Below, piece by piece: positions 1 to 8,220 of a DNA stretch of 64,000 nt (position 1 is its first letter; the number at the start of each line of letters is the position of its first letter). Where the stretch lies: assembly GCF_036884255.1 (NCBI RefSeq), contig NZ_CP145605.1, forward strand, positions 6,013,001 to 6,077,000, given 5' to 3'. The notes under the pieces are model-generated. The model ran no database searches. It was given only the letters and a program-made list of their open reading frames with translations, and had not been told where the DNA came from. This stretch comes from Paenibacillus tundrae. GTDB taxonomy: Bacteria > Bacillota > Bacilli > Paenibacillales > Paenibacillaceae. The translations under genes were made by a program, and so were the position numbers.

Positions 1-957
1 GTTAGTGATATTCTCTGCCGTAACATTCATACAGTAATCGTACGCATTCTCCAGCAATTTGCCTTCCGTGTTCGTGGCTGAGATCAAGTGACACAGGTTA
101 AACGGTGGCAATGGCGAGTTAACGGTCAGGATATTACCGTACTTCTGAGTAAAACGTTCACCGCGGCTGTCCACGTTCATCCAGTAGTCCAGCTCTTTAA
201 GCGCAGCATAACCGTTCTTGCGGATATACTCCCGCGTATGCTCACTCAAGCTTTTGTTAGACAAGTTCACGTCTGGCGTGAACAGGTAGCCCAGTGTATT
301 GACGCGGTCGATCCCCGCTGAGCCATGATCACGTTCGATGATGCCACGCACAATATAGGAGATATCGAGGAAGCACCCACTGCCAGTACCCCCGGACAGA
401 CCTGTAAGCAGGAACACCATCAATTTCTTATTCGTACCTACGGAAAGGGTCTTAATCTTCTTATCGATGGCTTGCACCACTTGGTTGATCTTCGTGAACA
501 ATAGCAGACGACCTGCCTGACGAACGCCTGCAGCTCCGTTCATGCCATCCGTAATGCTCAGCTCTGGCGAGAGCCAGTCCGTAATATAAGGCTCCAGTAC
601 ACTGCGGTTCTGCAGCAATCCGCCAATCTCGGCATTGGACAGTAGCACAAATTCATTAATCGGGTCTAGACCGATTCCTTTATATCTCTTCGCACGATCC
701 TGTTCGTTCGTTTCGAATGCGAGAAACTCGACATTGTCTGGCTTCTCCATTTTCTTCTTAGACACTGGATCTTGAGGCAGCTTGAAGCGACGATTAATCT
801 GATACTTGAGACGAAGCAATGCATCGATCCCTGTTCCCCCAAGACCAATAATCAACATCGGGTTATCGATGGTATCAACCCTGATTTTTTCGCTGACAAT
901 TCCTCCGCCAAGCGATACATCCAGTTGCTGAATATGTTCTCTAACAATCGGTTTCAT
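1..957 (-). CDS. FtsZ/tubulin-like GTPase (Tubulin_2 type), 3' end outside window
   Basis: Translating the minus strand from the ATG at 957 gives 319 open codons running off the window, so the C-terminus is missing. The N-terminal part reads IIGLGGTG (residues 36-43), a Rossmann-like nucleotide loop, and later LTGLSGGTGSG (184-194), which matches the tubulin/FtsZ signature GGGTGSG that binds the GTP phosphates. AAAGGGAGG lies just upstream of the ATG. The protein belongs to the divergent bacterial tubulin-like proteins annotated as tubulin-like domain proteins; family members are thought to be nucleotide-dependent cytoskeletal or membrane-remodelling proteins. It lies 18 bp downstream of the VWA-domain gene and is probably co-transcribed with it. 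It is not FtsZ itself: the N-terminal extension and the spacing between the two loops differ. Polymerisation and partners are unknown. Confidence 0.82.
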   Translation of the reverse strand, partial: MKPIVREHIQQLDVSLGGGIVSEKIRVDTIDNPMLIIGLGGTGIDALLRLKYQINRRFKLPQDPVSKKKMEKPDNVEFLAFETNEQDRAKRYKGIGLDPINEFVLLSNAEIGGLLQNRSVLEPYITDWLSPELSITDGMNGAAGVRQAGRLLLFTKINQVVQAIDKKIKTLSVGTNKKLMVFLLTGLSGGTGSGCFLDISYIVRGIIERDHGSAGIDRVNTLGYLFTPDVNLSNKSLSEHTREYIRKNGYAALKELDYWMNVDSRGERFTQKYGNILTVNSPLPPFNLCHLISATNTEGKLLENAYDYCMNVTAENITN

Positions 958-975
958 TCCATGTCCTCCCTTTGG

Positions 976-2769
976 TTACTCTAAATATTCAATCAAAATT
1001 GTTTTATCCGCTTGTTGCAGTGGGATGCTCAGCCGATCACCGTTCTTCAGTTCAACGCCTGAGCTTGCATCAACCGCACGACCGGATTTCTCCAGCGTGC
1101 CTCCTGCCGTGTTGCGTATCATAATCCGGTCACCATTGCCGGGTGTAAATATATATTTTTCGGTTTCCTTAAGTTCAGGGTCTAGTTGCAGCAATTGATG
1201 TAGATGGAACTTGCCCCGGAACGATGCTAGCTTTTTGTATTGTGGATAGGACTTGTCTCCCGTGTTCTCATCACGAATCTCGACGACCATCTGACCGACA
1301 AACCCACGATTTTTACGTTTCAGCCAGCCCATCAGGAACCAGCCTCCAACCGCTACAACGATCAGAGCGATGACACCCAGAATGACCGGTAACCATGGGA
1401 ACGGCTTGTCCTCTCCACCGGCTGATGTCGTTGGCTGAGTTCCGCTTCCCGCTGCTCCGCCCGCATTAATGATGACTGGAGCGCTCTCGCGGTAAAAGCT
1501 ATCTTCCTCTGCCCGAATAACTAATTCATATTGATGGTTATCCGGAACGGTGAACGTACCAGCAAATCCATCTCCCGTGTTCTCGATTGGATGTTCCTCA
1601 CTTTTACCTGTATCCACATCGTTGATCACCAGCGTTGCCTTCATGTCCGCATACAAATCTTGATCCTGTAATGGTTGACCGCCATTCTCCAGCTTCGCGG
1701 TTAGATCGATCTTGTCGCCTTTTTTATAGGACTTGGTCTTAATTGGATCCACGACGAGTTGCAGATCGTAGTTAAACAGCAGATTGATATCGATACTGTC
1801 CTTCGGAGCCCCTTTGACTCGTAGCTTCCAATCTCCCTCCTCTGGTTTGAGCAGCTTCACCAAGGAATAGCTCTTCGAAGTGGATAGCTTGGCTGCATCG
1901 GAGTTCAGATCGACAGCCTTGCCAGCTGGATCGGTCAATTGAATCTCGACTAGCTTCGATGACATGATCGAGATATTAGCTTCTAACACACTATCATTCG
2001 GCACGTTCACGGTAACTTCCTGATAACTGCCGTTTCCCGTAATGGAAGGCAGCTTTACGACATTTAATTTGGCATGATCTGCGAATATTTCGCTAAGAAT
2101 CTGTGGCAGATCATCCGGCGTATCGGTGATAAAGGACTTACCGCCTGTCTGATCGGCTAGGTCAGCGAGTGCATCCTTGTTCAGTTTGCCATCGGCATTC
2201 AGACCGATTGTATACACGGGAATGCCTTGTGCTTGTGCTTCCTTAACGGCTATGTCCAGATCCGCATCGGACTGTGCCTGTGTACGCCCTTTTGTTTTGT
2301 TAAAATCGTTGTTACCATCCGCCAGTAGCACGATCATCGGGGAATGAGACGGGTCAGCACCATGATTCAGGATATTCACAGCCTCGGCGACACCTACTGA
2401 AATGTCGGTGTATGGCCCTCTGCCTAGCTGATCAATAAAGTCCTTCAGGTTGCTTTTGTCTGCATCTGACTGGATCTCTAGCATTGCCTTCTCCCGCTCC
2501 ACCTGATCGGTGTATGCGACAATCCCTACCTTGTCCCCTTGGACAGGTAACATATCAATAAACATTTTCATGGCTTCATTGCTAATCTTGTCACGATCAC
2601 TTGTGTTCATCGAATTACTTACATCGGCCACAAGTACCGCATCAATTCCGCTTGATTGTGTCTGAGCCGCTACCGCCTGAGGCAGTAACGTCGAAGGCAG
2701 CAGTAGCGTTAGTAATACCAGCAGAACCAAGGTTCCACTAAGCCAGCGTATTTTGCGTGTGCGCAGCAT
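976..2769 (-). CDS. Membrane-anchored VWA-domain protein
   Basis: 597-residue protein. A basic N-terminus and hydrophobic stretch (about 9-34) look like a signal peptide or anchor. A von Willebrand A domain follows (about 40-245) with a complete metal-ion-dependent adhesion site: DVSNS, a later Thr in PYTD, and LLADGNND. Next come Ig-like beta-rich extracellular regions, a Gly/Ser/Thr spacer, one strong transmembrane helix (about 460-485) and a ~110-residue beta-rich cytoplasmic tail that could be FHA-like. I start at the ATG at 2769 because GAAGGAG lies 8 bases upstream; the frame is open further to 2826 without a site. The arrangement suggests an external metal-dependent binding domain linked through the membrane to the tubulin-like protein encoded next. 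The partnership is inferred from adjacency only. Confidence 0.8.
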   Translation of the reverse strand: MLRTRKIRWLSGTLVLLVLLTLLLPSTLLPQAVAAQTQSSGIDAVLVADVSNSMNTSDRDKISNEAMKMFIDMLPVQGDKVGIVAYTDQVEREKAMLEIQSDADKSNLKDFIDQLGRGPYTDISVGVAEAVNILNHGADPSHSPMIVLLADGNNDFNKTKGRTQAQSDADLDIAVKEAQAQGIPVYTIGLNADGKLNKDALADLADQTGGKSFITDTPDDLPQILSEIFADHAKLNVVKLPSITGNGSYQEVTVNVPNDSVLEANISIMSSKLVEIQLTDPAGKAVDLNSDAAKLSTSKSYSLVKLLKPEEGDWKLRVKGAPKDSIDINLLFNYDLQLVVDPIKTKSYKKGDKIDLTAKLENGGQPLQDQDLYADMKATLVINDVDTGKSEEHPIENTGDGFAGTFTVPDNHQYELVIRAEEDSFYRESAPVIINAGGAAGSGTQPTTSAGGEDKPFPWLPVILGVIALIVVAVGGWFLMGWLKRKNRGFVGQMVVEIRDENTGDKSYPQYKKLASFRGKFHLHQLLQLDPELKETEKYIFTPGNGDRIMIRNTAGGTLEKSGRAVDASSGVELKNGDRLSIPLQQADKTILIEYLE

Positions 2770-3057
2770 GAGGTGTACTCCTTCACGTTTGAGATTAAAA
2801 TGGGAATAGTTTATTATAGGCGTCAAGCCTTAAGGAAATCTTAACAGTCTACTAATAAATTCTGAAAAGCACCCCTATCTTGAGTTACAATTCTGTAATG
2901 ACTGGCAAAAATCGACGATTTCAGCCTTTTTGTTGGAACAAATATTCCAACTATGGAAATATGATATAGTTATTGCCATCAAACCGCAATATAACAACGT
3001 AGCGTGCGATCACCTTTATTTGTACGCACAATAACGCTATCTAGAGAGGATCGAATT

Positions 3058-3201
3058 ATGGTTACATACGTATGTCTCACCATATTGTTTCTTTTTGTCC
3101 TAATTAGAGCAGTTCGATTCTATCTTCACAACCGGAAGCCTGTGACCCGAGAAGATTCAGATCGCACGCTGTACACTATACTGAACGGTGAGCGTGATTA
3201 G
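3058..3201 (+). CDS. Small single-pass membrane protein
   Basis: 47-residue protein with one hydrophobic helix at the N-terminus (TYVCLTILFLFVLI) followed by a basic, polar tail. The ATG at 3058 has AGAGAGG 8 bases upstream, which is why I prefer it to an in-frame upstream start at 3004. It is divergent from the VWA/tubulin-like pair and only 3 bp from the following zinc-ribbon gene, so those two are probably co-transcribed. No family is recognised. Confidence 0.6.
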   Translation: MVTYVCLTILFLFVLIRAVRFYLHNRKPVTREDSDRTLYTILNGERD

Positions 3202-3204
3202 AGC

Positions 3205-4137
3205 ATGAGCACAAAACAAGTGGTTTCTATTAGACCTTTTAACCGGACGACATATGCCTTTGAAAAGTTGCGTGTGTGCAAGCGATGTGGACAATATACC
3301 TGCTTATGGGAAGATGAATGCACATCCTGTGGCCGCAGCACACTGATTCATGTTCAGGTGCATGCTGGCTCACGGGTTAAGCGCCGGATCGCTCGTGATT
3401 TCCTATTTACGATTATTCTGGGGTCTGCTGCTACCTATTTTGGTGAGACGACTGACCAAACGATGCTAGCTGCAACCGTGTCTCTACTGCTCATCGGATG
3501 GCTCATCTATATTCATAAACGCGCCTTTCCTGTTCAACAACTCCGCCAGATGAAGCGGTTGTTGTACGAGGATCGGGAAAACATTCGTCAGGGCATCAAC
3601 CGCAACTGGGCGCTAGTCGCCGAAGCCCGCCAGGAGGATGAAGCTCTCGCATACGAGATGCTGCGTGAGATTGGCTCACTCGTATACAATGATCGAATTC
3701 GTCTCCAGCAAGTGGCTCTACTTCAATCCTTCGTCCTCCGCAGTGACATGGATTTACAGTTAAAACCACTGCTGCTTCGTAATTTTGAGCGGCTGCTCGC
3801 CGAATATATTGGTGAGATTGCTCGGATCAAGCCAGATCTGATTCGTGAAGATGCCATTCGTTACATCGCTACGTACGAGGTGCATATTTTACAGCTACAC
3901 AATGGCATTCAGATCCTAACTGCAGTGGCGGCCGCGGCTGTACGCAAAAGCAAATATATTGAGTTATTCCCTAGTCTTATTACCCGCTACGCCCGCTTTA
4001 TTCCCAAGGATCGCTTCATGCGCTTGTATCACACCATAGAACGCTACCCCCACAAAGCGCGAGGTGGACTGGCAGAATCAGTAGGTCGGATATATGACGA
4101 GAAATATCGAGATAATTACGCAGACGGGCATGTATAG
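3205..4137 (+). CDS. Zinc-ribbon membrane protein of unknown function
   Basis: 310 residues. The N-terminus holds a rubredoxin-like zinc ribbon with C25/C28 and C39/C42. Two closely spaced hydrophobic segments follow (about 68-105). The rest is a long, mostly helical cytoplasmic domain rich in Arg, Leu and Glu with no motif I recognise. The ATG is 3 bp past the stop of the preceding small gene and has no strong ribosome binding site of its own, which suggests translational coupling. Being divergent from the VWA/tubulin-like genes with a short shared upstream region, it may belong to the same system. A terminator hairpin follows about 60 bp downstream. Confidence 0.6.
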   Translation: MSTKQVVSIRPFNRTTYAFEKLRVCKRCGQYTCLWEDECTSCGRSTLIHVQVHAGSRVKRRIARDFLFTIILGSAATYFGETTDQTMLAATVSLLLIGWLIYIHKRAFPVQQLRQMKRLLYEDRENIRQGINRNWALVAEARQEDEALAYEMLREIGSLVYNDRIRLQQVALLQSFVLRSDMDLQLKPLLLRNFERLLAEYIGEIARIKPDLIREDAIRYIATYEVHILQLHNGIQILTAVAAAAVRKSKYIELFPSLITRYARFIPKDRFMRLYHTIERYPHKARGGLAESVGRIYDEKYRDNYADGHV

Positions 4138-4198
4138 AAATGAGATATGGACGATGTCATGTCATTTAGTACAAATTGACTCCCTGCATATAGACGAA

Positions 4199-4252
4199 TA
4201 AAAGTATACCCACCCCTGCAATTATATCGGCAACAGGTGTGGGATACTTTTA
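4199..4252. terminator. Bidirectional intrinsic terminator
   Basis: Inverted repeat AAAAGTATaCCCAC...GTGGGATACTTTT with A-rich and T-rich ends on the two sides, so it can act in both directions between the convergent zinc-ribbon gene and the cupin gene. The remaining part of this gap, up to 4500, shows no convincing gene or RNA; a 19-codon open frame near 4337 lacks a ribosome binding site. Confidence 0.7.
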
Positions 4253-4500
4253 ATCAGATACGAGGTGATGAAATAACACGATTCTACAAACAGTCCAGGA
4301 GTACTTTAATTCGCATTGTTCATCGAGTAGTATATATGCAGATTAAGAGGGACAGCATTTTGCGGAGGTTAAAGAGGCCAATAACGTTAAGGTAAGCAAA
4401 TTCTGACTTTTATAGTCCATAGAAGGATCAGGCTTTAGAGGCGAAACAACCCGTTATATTATCATTGTTAGCTCCTCATTTTCGTATCGGCATCGGCAAT

Positions 4501-4809
4501 TCAACGTTTAGGCTCTATTATCATGATGTGAGTTTCCTTTTCGGCAGAAGGCTTCTGTTCAGACCCTCCTGGGACAACAAAGAGCTCACCTTTAGAAATT
4601 TTCACTTGTCCATCACGAAAATCAATCAACATCTCCCCTTCAAGAACGATAAACACCTTATCATCACCTTCATGATTATGCCACTCAAAATCGCCCTGAA
4701 TTTTAACAAGCTTTAAATCATAGTCATTCAATTCACCAATAACTTTTGGAGACCAGAAATCGCTCATTTTAGAAAACTCGTTTTTTAGTTGAATGGATTG
4801 GTATTGCAT
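4501..4809 (-). CDS. Small single-domain cupin protein
   Basis: 102-residue protein with the cupin motif 1 pattern: WHNHEGDDKVFIVLEGE includes the His/His/Glu metal ligands, and a second beta strand pair FRDGQVKISKGELFVVPGG follows. It probably binds a metal and a small ligand; the substrate is unknown. The start at 4809 is favoured because AAGGAGG lies 7 bases upstream; the in-frame ATG two codons earlier would be too close to that site. It lies 44 bp downstream of the siderophore-binding lipoprotein gene on the same strand, so it may be co-transcribed. Confidence 0.75.
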   Translation of the reverse strand: MQYQSIQLKNEFSKMSDFWSPKVIGELNDYDLKLVKIQGDFEWHNHEGDDKVFIVLEGEMLIDFRDGQVKISKGELFVVPGGSEQKPSAEKETHIMIIEPKR

Positions 4810-4853
4810 CTTCATTCCTCCTTGTATTATGGACCGTTACAAACGCAAAAGAA

Positions 4854-5831
4854 TTATCGTAAGGAATTGATCATATTTCGTAACGCATATTCGGTAGCTA
4901 ATGGGCCGCCAGTAATCGCGGAAGTATCCATTAAATAGACATTGTCTTTCTTTACAGCATTAAGGCTGTTCCATACTTGGCTTTGTTCCAAGTTATTCAT
5001 CAGCGCTTCTTTTTTTGTAATATCACCAATCAGGAAAATATGGTCTGCTTCAATCGTCGAGATTCCTTCAAACGAAGCGAATTCATTATTATTCCCTTTA
5101 AATGTCTGATCTGGTGTGAGACCTAACCCCTTTTCTGGGTCAGACGCCAGTGTATAGACAGGGTTACCTTCACCTAGAACATTGAATGTTTTTCCATCCC
5201 AAGATACGATAAGCGCCACGGTTTCTCCTGCAATCGACTTCAATGTTTCGCGCCCAGTTGTAATTTCATTCATCATTTCATCTATTACTTTTTCCGCTTT
5301 GTCCTCTCTTCCGATGATCTCGGCTACGGTACGAAGTCCATATTGCCAATCTTCATAGATGGCCTTGGTTTGTAGTGTAATGACGGGTGCAATTTTTTCT
5401 AGCGCTTCATATTGATCCTCATGGTTTTCTGTGGCAATAATTAAATCGGGGTTCATAGAAATTATTTTTTCAATACTAGGGGACATTTTATCGCCTAATT
5501 CTTCAGTAGAATCCAGCTTTCCTTTTAAATAAGTCAGAGAAGAAAGATACTCTTTATCCGTTGAAGAAGCAGGCGGCTCTTCCAATGCAACTAATATCTC
5601 AGGATAAAAATACCAGAGTGCAGCTATGTTTTTGGGCTTTGCCTCGATAACAATCTCTTTGCCTAATCCATCCTTAAATGTTCTTGGCCAATCTGCTGCA
5701 TTTATTTGAACTTCTGATGTAGATCCTACATTGGCTACTGACCCTTTATTCTCAGCAGGTTTTTCATTACAACCTGTCAAAATACCTGCTAATACTATGA
5801 TTAAGATCGGTAGCACGTTAACTTTCGACAT
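4854..5831 (-). CDS. Iron-siderophore ABC transporter substrate-binding lipoprotein
   Basis: 325 residues with a lipoprotein signal peptide ending in the lipobox LTGC (Cys about 21) and the two-lobed periplasmic-binding TroA/FecB-type fold. Typical sequence stretches are NIAAL near residue 70, EKIISMNPDLIIAT (hinge entry) and the C-terminal NLEQSQVWNSLNAVKKDNVYLMD. It should tether outside the membrane and deliver ferric siderophore to a FeuBC/FhuBG-type permease, which is not in this window. GGAGG lies upstream of the ATG at 5831. The AraC regulator lies directly upstream, as in the Btr/Feu systems of Bacillus subtilis. The ligand is not predictable from sequence alone. Confidence 0.85.
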   Translation of the reverse strand: MSKVNVLPILIIVLAGILTGCNEKPAENKGSVANVGSTSEVQINAADWPRTFKDGLGKEIVIEAKPKNIAALWYFYPEILVALEEPPASSTDKEYLSSLTYLKGKLDSTEELGDKMSPSIEKIISMNPDLIIATENHEDQYEALEKIAPVITLQTKAIYEDWQYGLRTVAEIIGREDKAEKVIDEMMNEITTGRETLKSIAGETVALIVSWDGKTFNVLGEGNPVYTLASDPEKGLGLTPDQTFKGNNNEFASFEGISTIEADHIFLIGDITKKEALMNNLEQSQVWNSLNAVKKDNVYLMDTSAITGGPLATEYALRNMINSLR

Positions 5832-5890
5832 ATATTTATTCCTCCAATATATCCTCTGTTGTCTCCTCCCTTAGTGTAGTGCATATATTT

Positions 5891-6739
5891 TCAAATATGG
5901 ATGGATGCCTGTTGAATTGAGTATGGATTATCGATGAACTTTCCGCGATACTGCGTGGGGGATATGCCCACTCGCTTCTTAAACACCCTGCTAAAATAAA
6001 AGGGATCTGTGATTCCAACAGCTTGTGCAATTAGTTGTACAGGCACGTTGCTTGTAACTAGCATTTTTTGCGCAATCTTTATTCGATAGTTCAGTACATA
6101 TTCTGCTGGCCCCACACCTGCATGCCTTCTGAACACATAAGAAAGCCGGTTTCTATTTATATTATTTTGTTCTGTTAGTGAAGCTACTGTTATACTTTGA
6201 TCATAATATTCATGAATATAACTGGATATCCGTTCAAATATAGGAAGTGATTCGGTACTATTCTGCCTGTTCGCTACACATAACAGAGCTTCATTCAGCA
6301 ATTCTCGAAACAAAAGTTCTGCCTGAAATGAAGAGAGACCTCCTCGCTGATTATACGCATGCCACAGTCGCATCAATATTTCGACAAGCCGTGGAGACTG
6401 CCCTGTCAACAACTCAAAATGCTGCTGAGAAAAGCCAGCATGGTTAAAGTTATTCATCTGATATAGAACAAGGATATACTCCCAGTTCGATTCGCCAAAA
6501 ACTGTATGTGCAAGTTTCATTCTTGCACCGCCATGTACAACTTTCCCTGGTGAGAAAATATAGGGTGTCCCATTAAATTGAAATTGTGTCTTGCCTCTAA
6601 GTGGAAATACAAATCCGGGAAACGAATCTGTGTATTCTGCATGGGGAACACCTGGATTTTTAGCATAACGAAATATACCCTCGACTCGAAAAGGGTTTGC
6701 TGCAAGAAATTCAGCCAACTGATTAACGTCTATTTGCAC
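5891..6739 (-). CDS. AraC-family transcriptional regulator, Btr-like
   Basis: 282 residues. The N-terminal ~150 residues form a cupin-like ligand-sensing domain (FPGFVFPLRGKTQFQFNG, then FSPGKVVHGG). The C-terminal ~100 residues contain two helix-turn-helix motifs: SITVASLTEQNNINRNRLSYVFRR, and VQLIAQAVGITDPFYFSRVFKK followed by the family end PTQYRGKF. The likely start is the GTG at 6739 with GGGGAGG 8 bases upstream. Btr-like regulators sense a ferri-siderophore and activate the adjacent uptake genes, which fits the next gene downstream. A Fur-box-like sequence lies about 55 bp upstream. The effector is inferred. Confidence 0.85.
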   Translation of the reverse strand: MQIDVNQLAEFLAANPFRVEGIFRYAKNPGVPHAEYTDSFPGFVFPLRGKTQFQFNGTPYIFSPGKVVHGGARMKLAHTVFGESNWEYILVLYQMNNFNHAGFSQQHFELLTGQSPRLVEILMRLWHAYNQRGGLSSFQAELLFRELLNEALLCVANRQNSTESLPIFERISSYIHEYYDQSITVASLTEQNNINRNRLSYVFRRHAGVGPAEYVLNYRIKIAQKMLVTSNVPVQLIAQAVGITDPFYFSRVFKKRVGISPTQYRGKFIDNPYSIQQASIHI

Positions 6740-6791
6740 AAAGTATTCCTCCCCTCGCGATCAAATCTCTTATTCTGTATGGTAATTCAAA

Positions 6792-6812
6792 TGATTTTGA
6801 TTATCAATATCA
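6792..6812 (-). promoter_or_regulatory. Candidate Fur box
   Basis: On the minus strand the site reads TGATATTGATAATCA and overlaps a second half-shifted copy, TGATAATCAAAATCA. Both resemble the Bacillus 7-1-7 Fur element TGATAAT-N-ATTATCA, with 3-4 mismatches each. It lies 53 bp upstream of the AraC regulator start, where iron repression of that gene and the siderophore-binding lipoprotein would be expected. Confidence 0.55.
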
Positions 6813-6871
6813 TTACATGAGTACTATCCAACCTTTAAACAGTCCTATATGTCTACTAACAAAGAATCGCG

Positions 6872-6904
6872 AAAAAGGATTGCGACGAAATTCCTGTCGC
6901 GACC
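6872..6904 (-). terminator. Intrinsic terminator after the 6940-8142 gene
   Basis: On the minus strand GGTCGCGAC...GTCGCAATCC forms a stem followed by TTTTT, about 35 bp beyond the stop codon. Confidence 0.6.
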
Positions 6905-6939
6905 CTCGTTAGAGAACCATATAAAGAGAATATAAATGG

Positions 6940-8142
6940 TTATGAATGACTTAGGGATATGGATTCGTCCTGTCTACGACCATCTCTTCCTGCTCTGAGC
7001 GGATAGATGAGAATGTATGGAATCCAAACTAACACAGTACATAATATTGCACTACCGGATAAGGAAAGGTGCATCTGTCCAATCACTGTTGTCTCATCAC
7101 TTCCCCCCAGCAGGATGCTGGTACCTAGGAAATTTAGAAATGTACCGCCTGCGTAGAACAACATATGCTTCCACAGCAACCGTTTCACTAAAATATAGAA
7201 CAGTACACAACCGATCATGATGATAATAGACGGCATAAGCCATTGATCCGGTTCAATACTTCCAGCCTCTGCAGCTCTTCCCATGAAATAAGCAACGCAC
7301 CATTGCAGCACAAATACCAGCCAGCCTAGACCTACATTACGCGTTGATGAGTCTCGTCTCTCTTGCTCGTCTTCAGCACGCATTAGTGCGAGTAATTCTT
7401 CCTCTTCTTCCTCCGTTAATTCGTCATACTCATCGGCTTCCATTCGTTCTTCCACTCGCTCCAGATACATATCGTGCTGATGGCTCAATTGGTCTGTGTG
7501 CGAAAATGCTTCTTGATCCCGATCCATGCGGAGTCTCTTCAATAACTCTGCTTCAGGTACATAACCAACGGTATGGATCGTTGTAAACTTCAATTTGCCC
7601 GTTGGTGCAAGACGTTCGATCCATGCTTCAGCATCCTGCTCTTCATAAAATGGCACACTGTGAACTCGATCTTTCATGTTTTGCTGATATACCAAGTGAA
7701 TGATAGGCATGGTTTGCAGACCCGAAGGTGCTTTATGCACATAAGCATTAAGGCGATCTATCATACGTTTGCCGTAATACACCGTTTGAATCTGAGACCA
7801 ATCAAATTGGTTCTCCTCGTTCATTTTGGTATGTGGATTCCACTGGCTGTATCTAATTTGGTTATTATGCATCTGCGTCTGACTAAGGTGATTCTCCACC
7901 CACGTCTCCTGTTGTAATTGATGATAAGAACGATAGGCTAATACGCCGCCAAAAGGAATTGCACCAAGAAAGAACCACGTTAAAATGGATAGATCTACGA
8001 AAAGGAGAATAACAGGCGCAATCACGAGCAGAGCTCCGATAATCATATATGCATACAACGTGGCATAACGGAATTTCCGATACGAAGGTGACATGGATCG
8101 TTGCTTCTCGACGAGATCGTGCGAATGGGTATACATACTCAT
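6940..8142 (-). CDS. Multi-pass membrane protein, paralogue of the upstream gene
   Basis: 400 residues of unknown function. Two transmembrane helices lie near the N-terminus (about 28-80) and four lie in the C-terminal third (about 275-385). Between them is a cytoplasmic region of ~190 residues with a PH-like start (LSQTQMHNNQIRYSQWNP) and a very acidic Glu-rich stretch (about 240-252). It aligns over its whole length with the product of 8221-9414: matching openings (DLVEKQRSMSPSYR against GLIQEQRRIQPFYW), matching NVG(L/W)(G/A)WLVFVLQW helices and matching VWKH-type segments. AAGGAGG sits 7 bases before the ATG. The pair is probably an operon from tandem duplication. Confidence 0.6.
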   Translation of the reverse strand: MSMYTHSHDLVEKQRSMSPSYRKFRYATLYAYMIIGALLVIAPVILLFVDLSILTWFFLGAIPFGGVLAYRSYHQLQQETWVENHLSQTQMHNNQIRYSQWNPHTKMNEENQFDWSQIQTVYYGKRMIDRLNAYVHKAPSGLQTMPIIHLVYQQNMKDRVHSVPFYEEQDAEAWIERLAPTGKLKFTTIHTVGYVPEAELLKRLRMDRDQEAFSHTDQLSHQHDMYLERVEERMEADEYDELTEEEEEELLALMRAEDEQERRDSSTRNVGLGWLVFVLQWCVAYFMGRAAEAGSIEPDQWLMPSIIIMIGCVLFYILVKRLLWKHMLFYAGGTFLNFLGTSILLGGSDETTVIGQMHLSLSGSAILCTVLVWIPYILIYPLRAGRDGRRQDESISLSHS

Positions 8143-8220
8143 ACGAAGTCCTCCTTCTAAAAAGGCGTAAATATAAGCTTTAATTCTATATGTTTTATTT
8201 CACGATAATTCATTGTGATG

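Noticed and set aside
5836-6030. 64-codon minus-strand ORF overlapping the AraC gene end
   Set aside because: It is out of frame with the HTH region and has no ribosome binding site; the real genes flank it.
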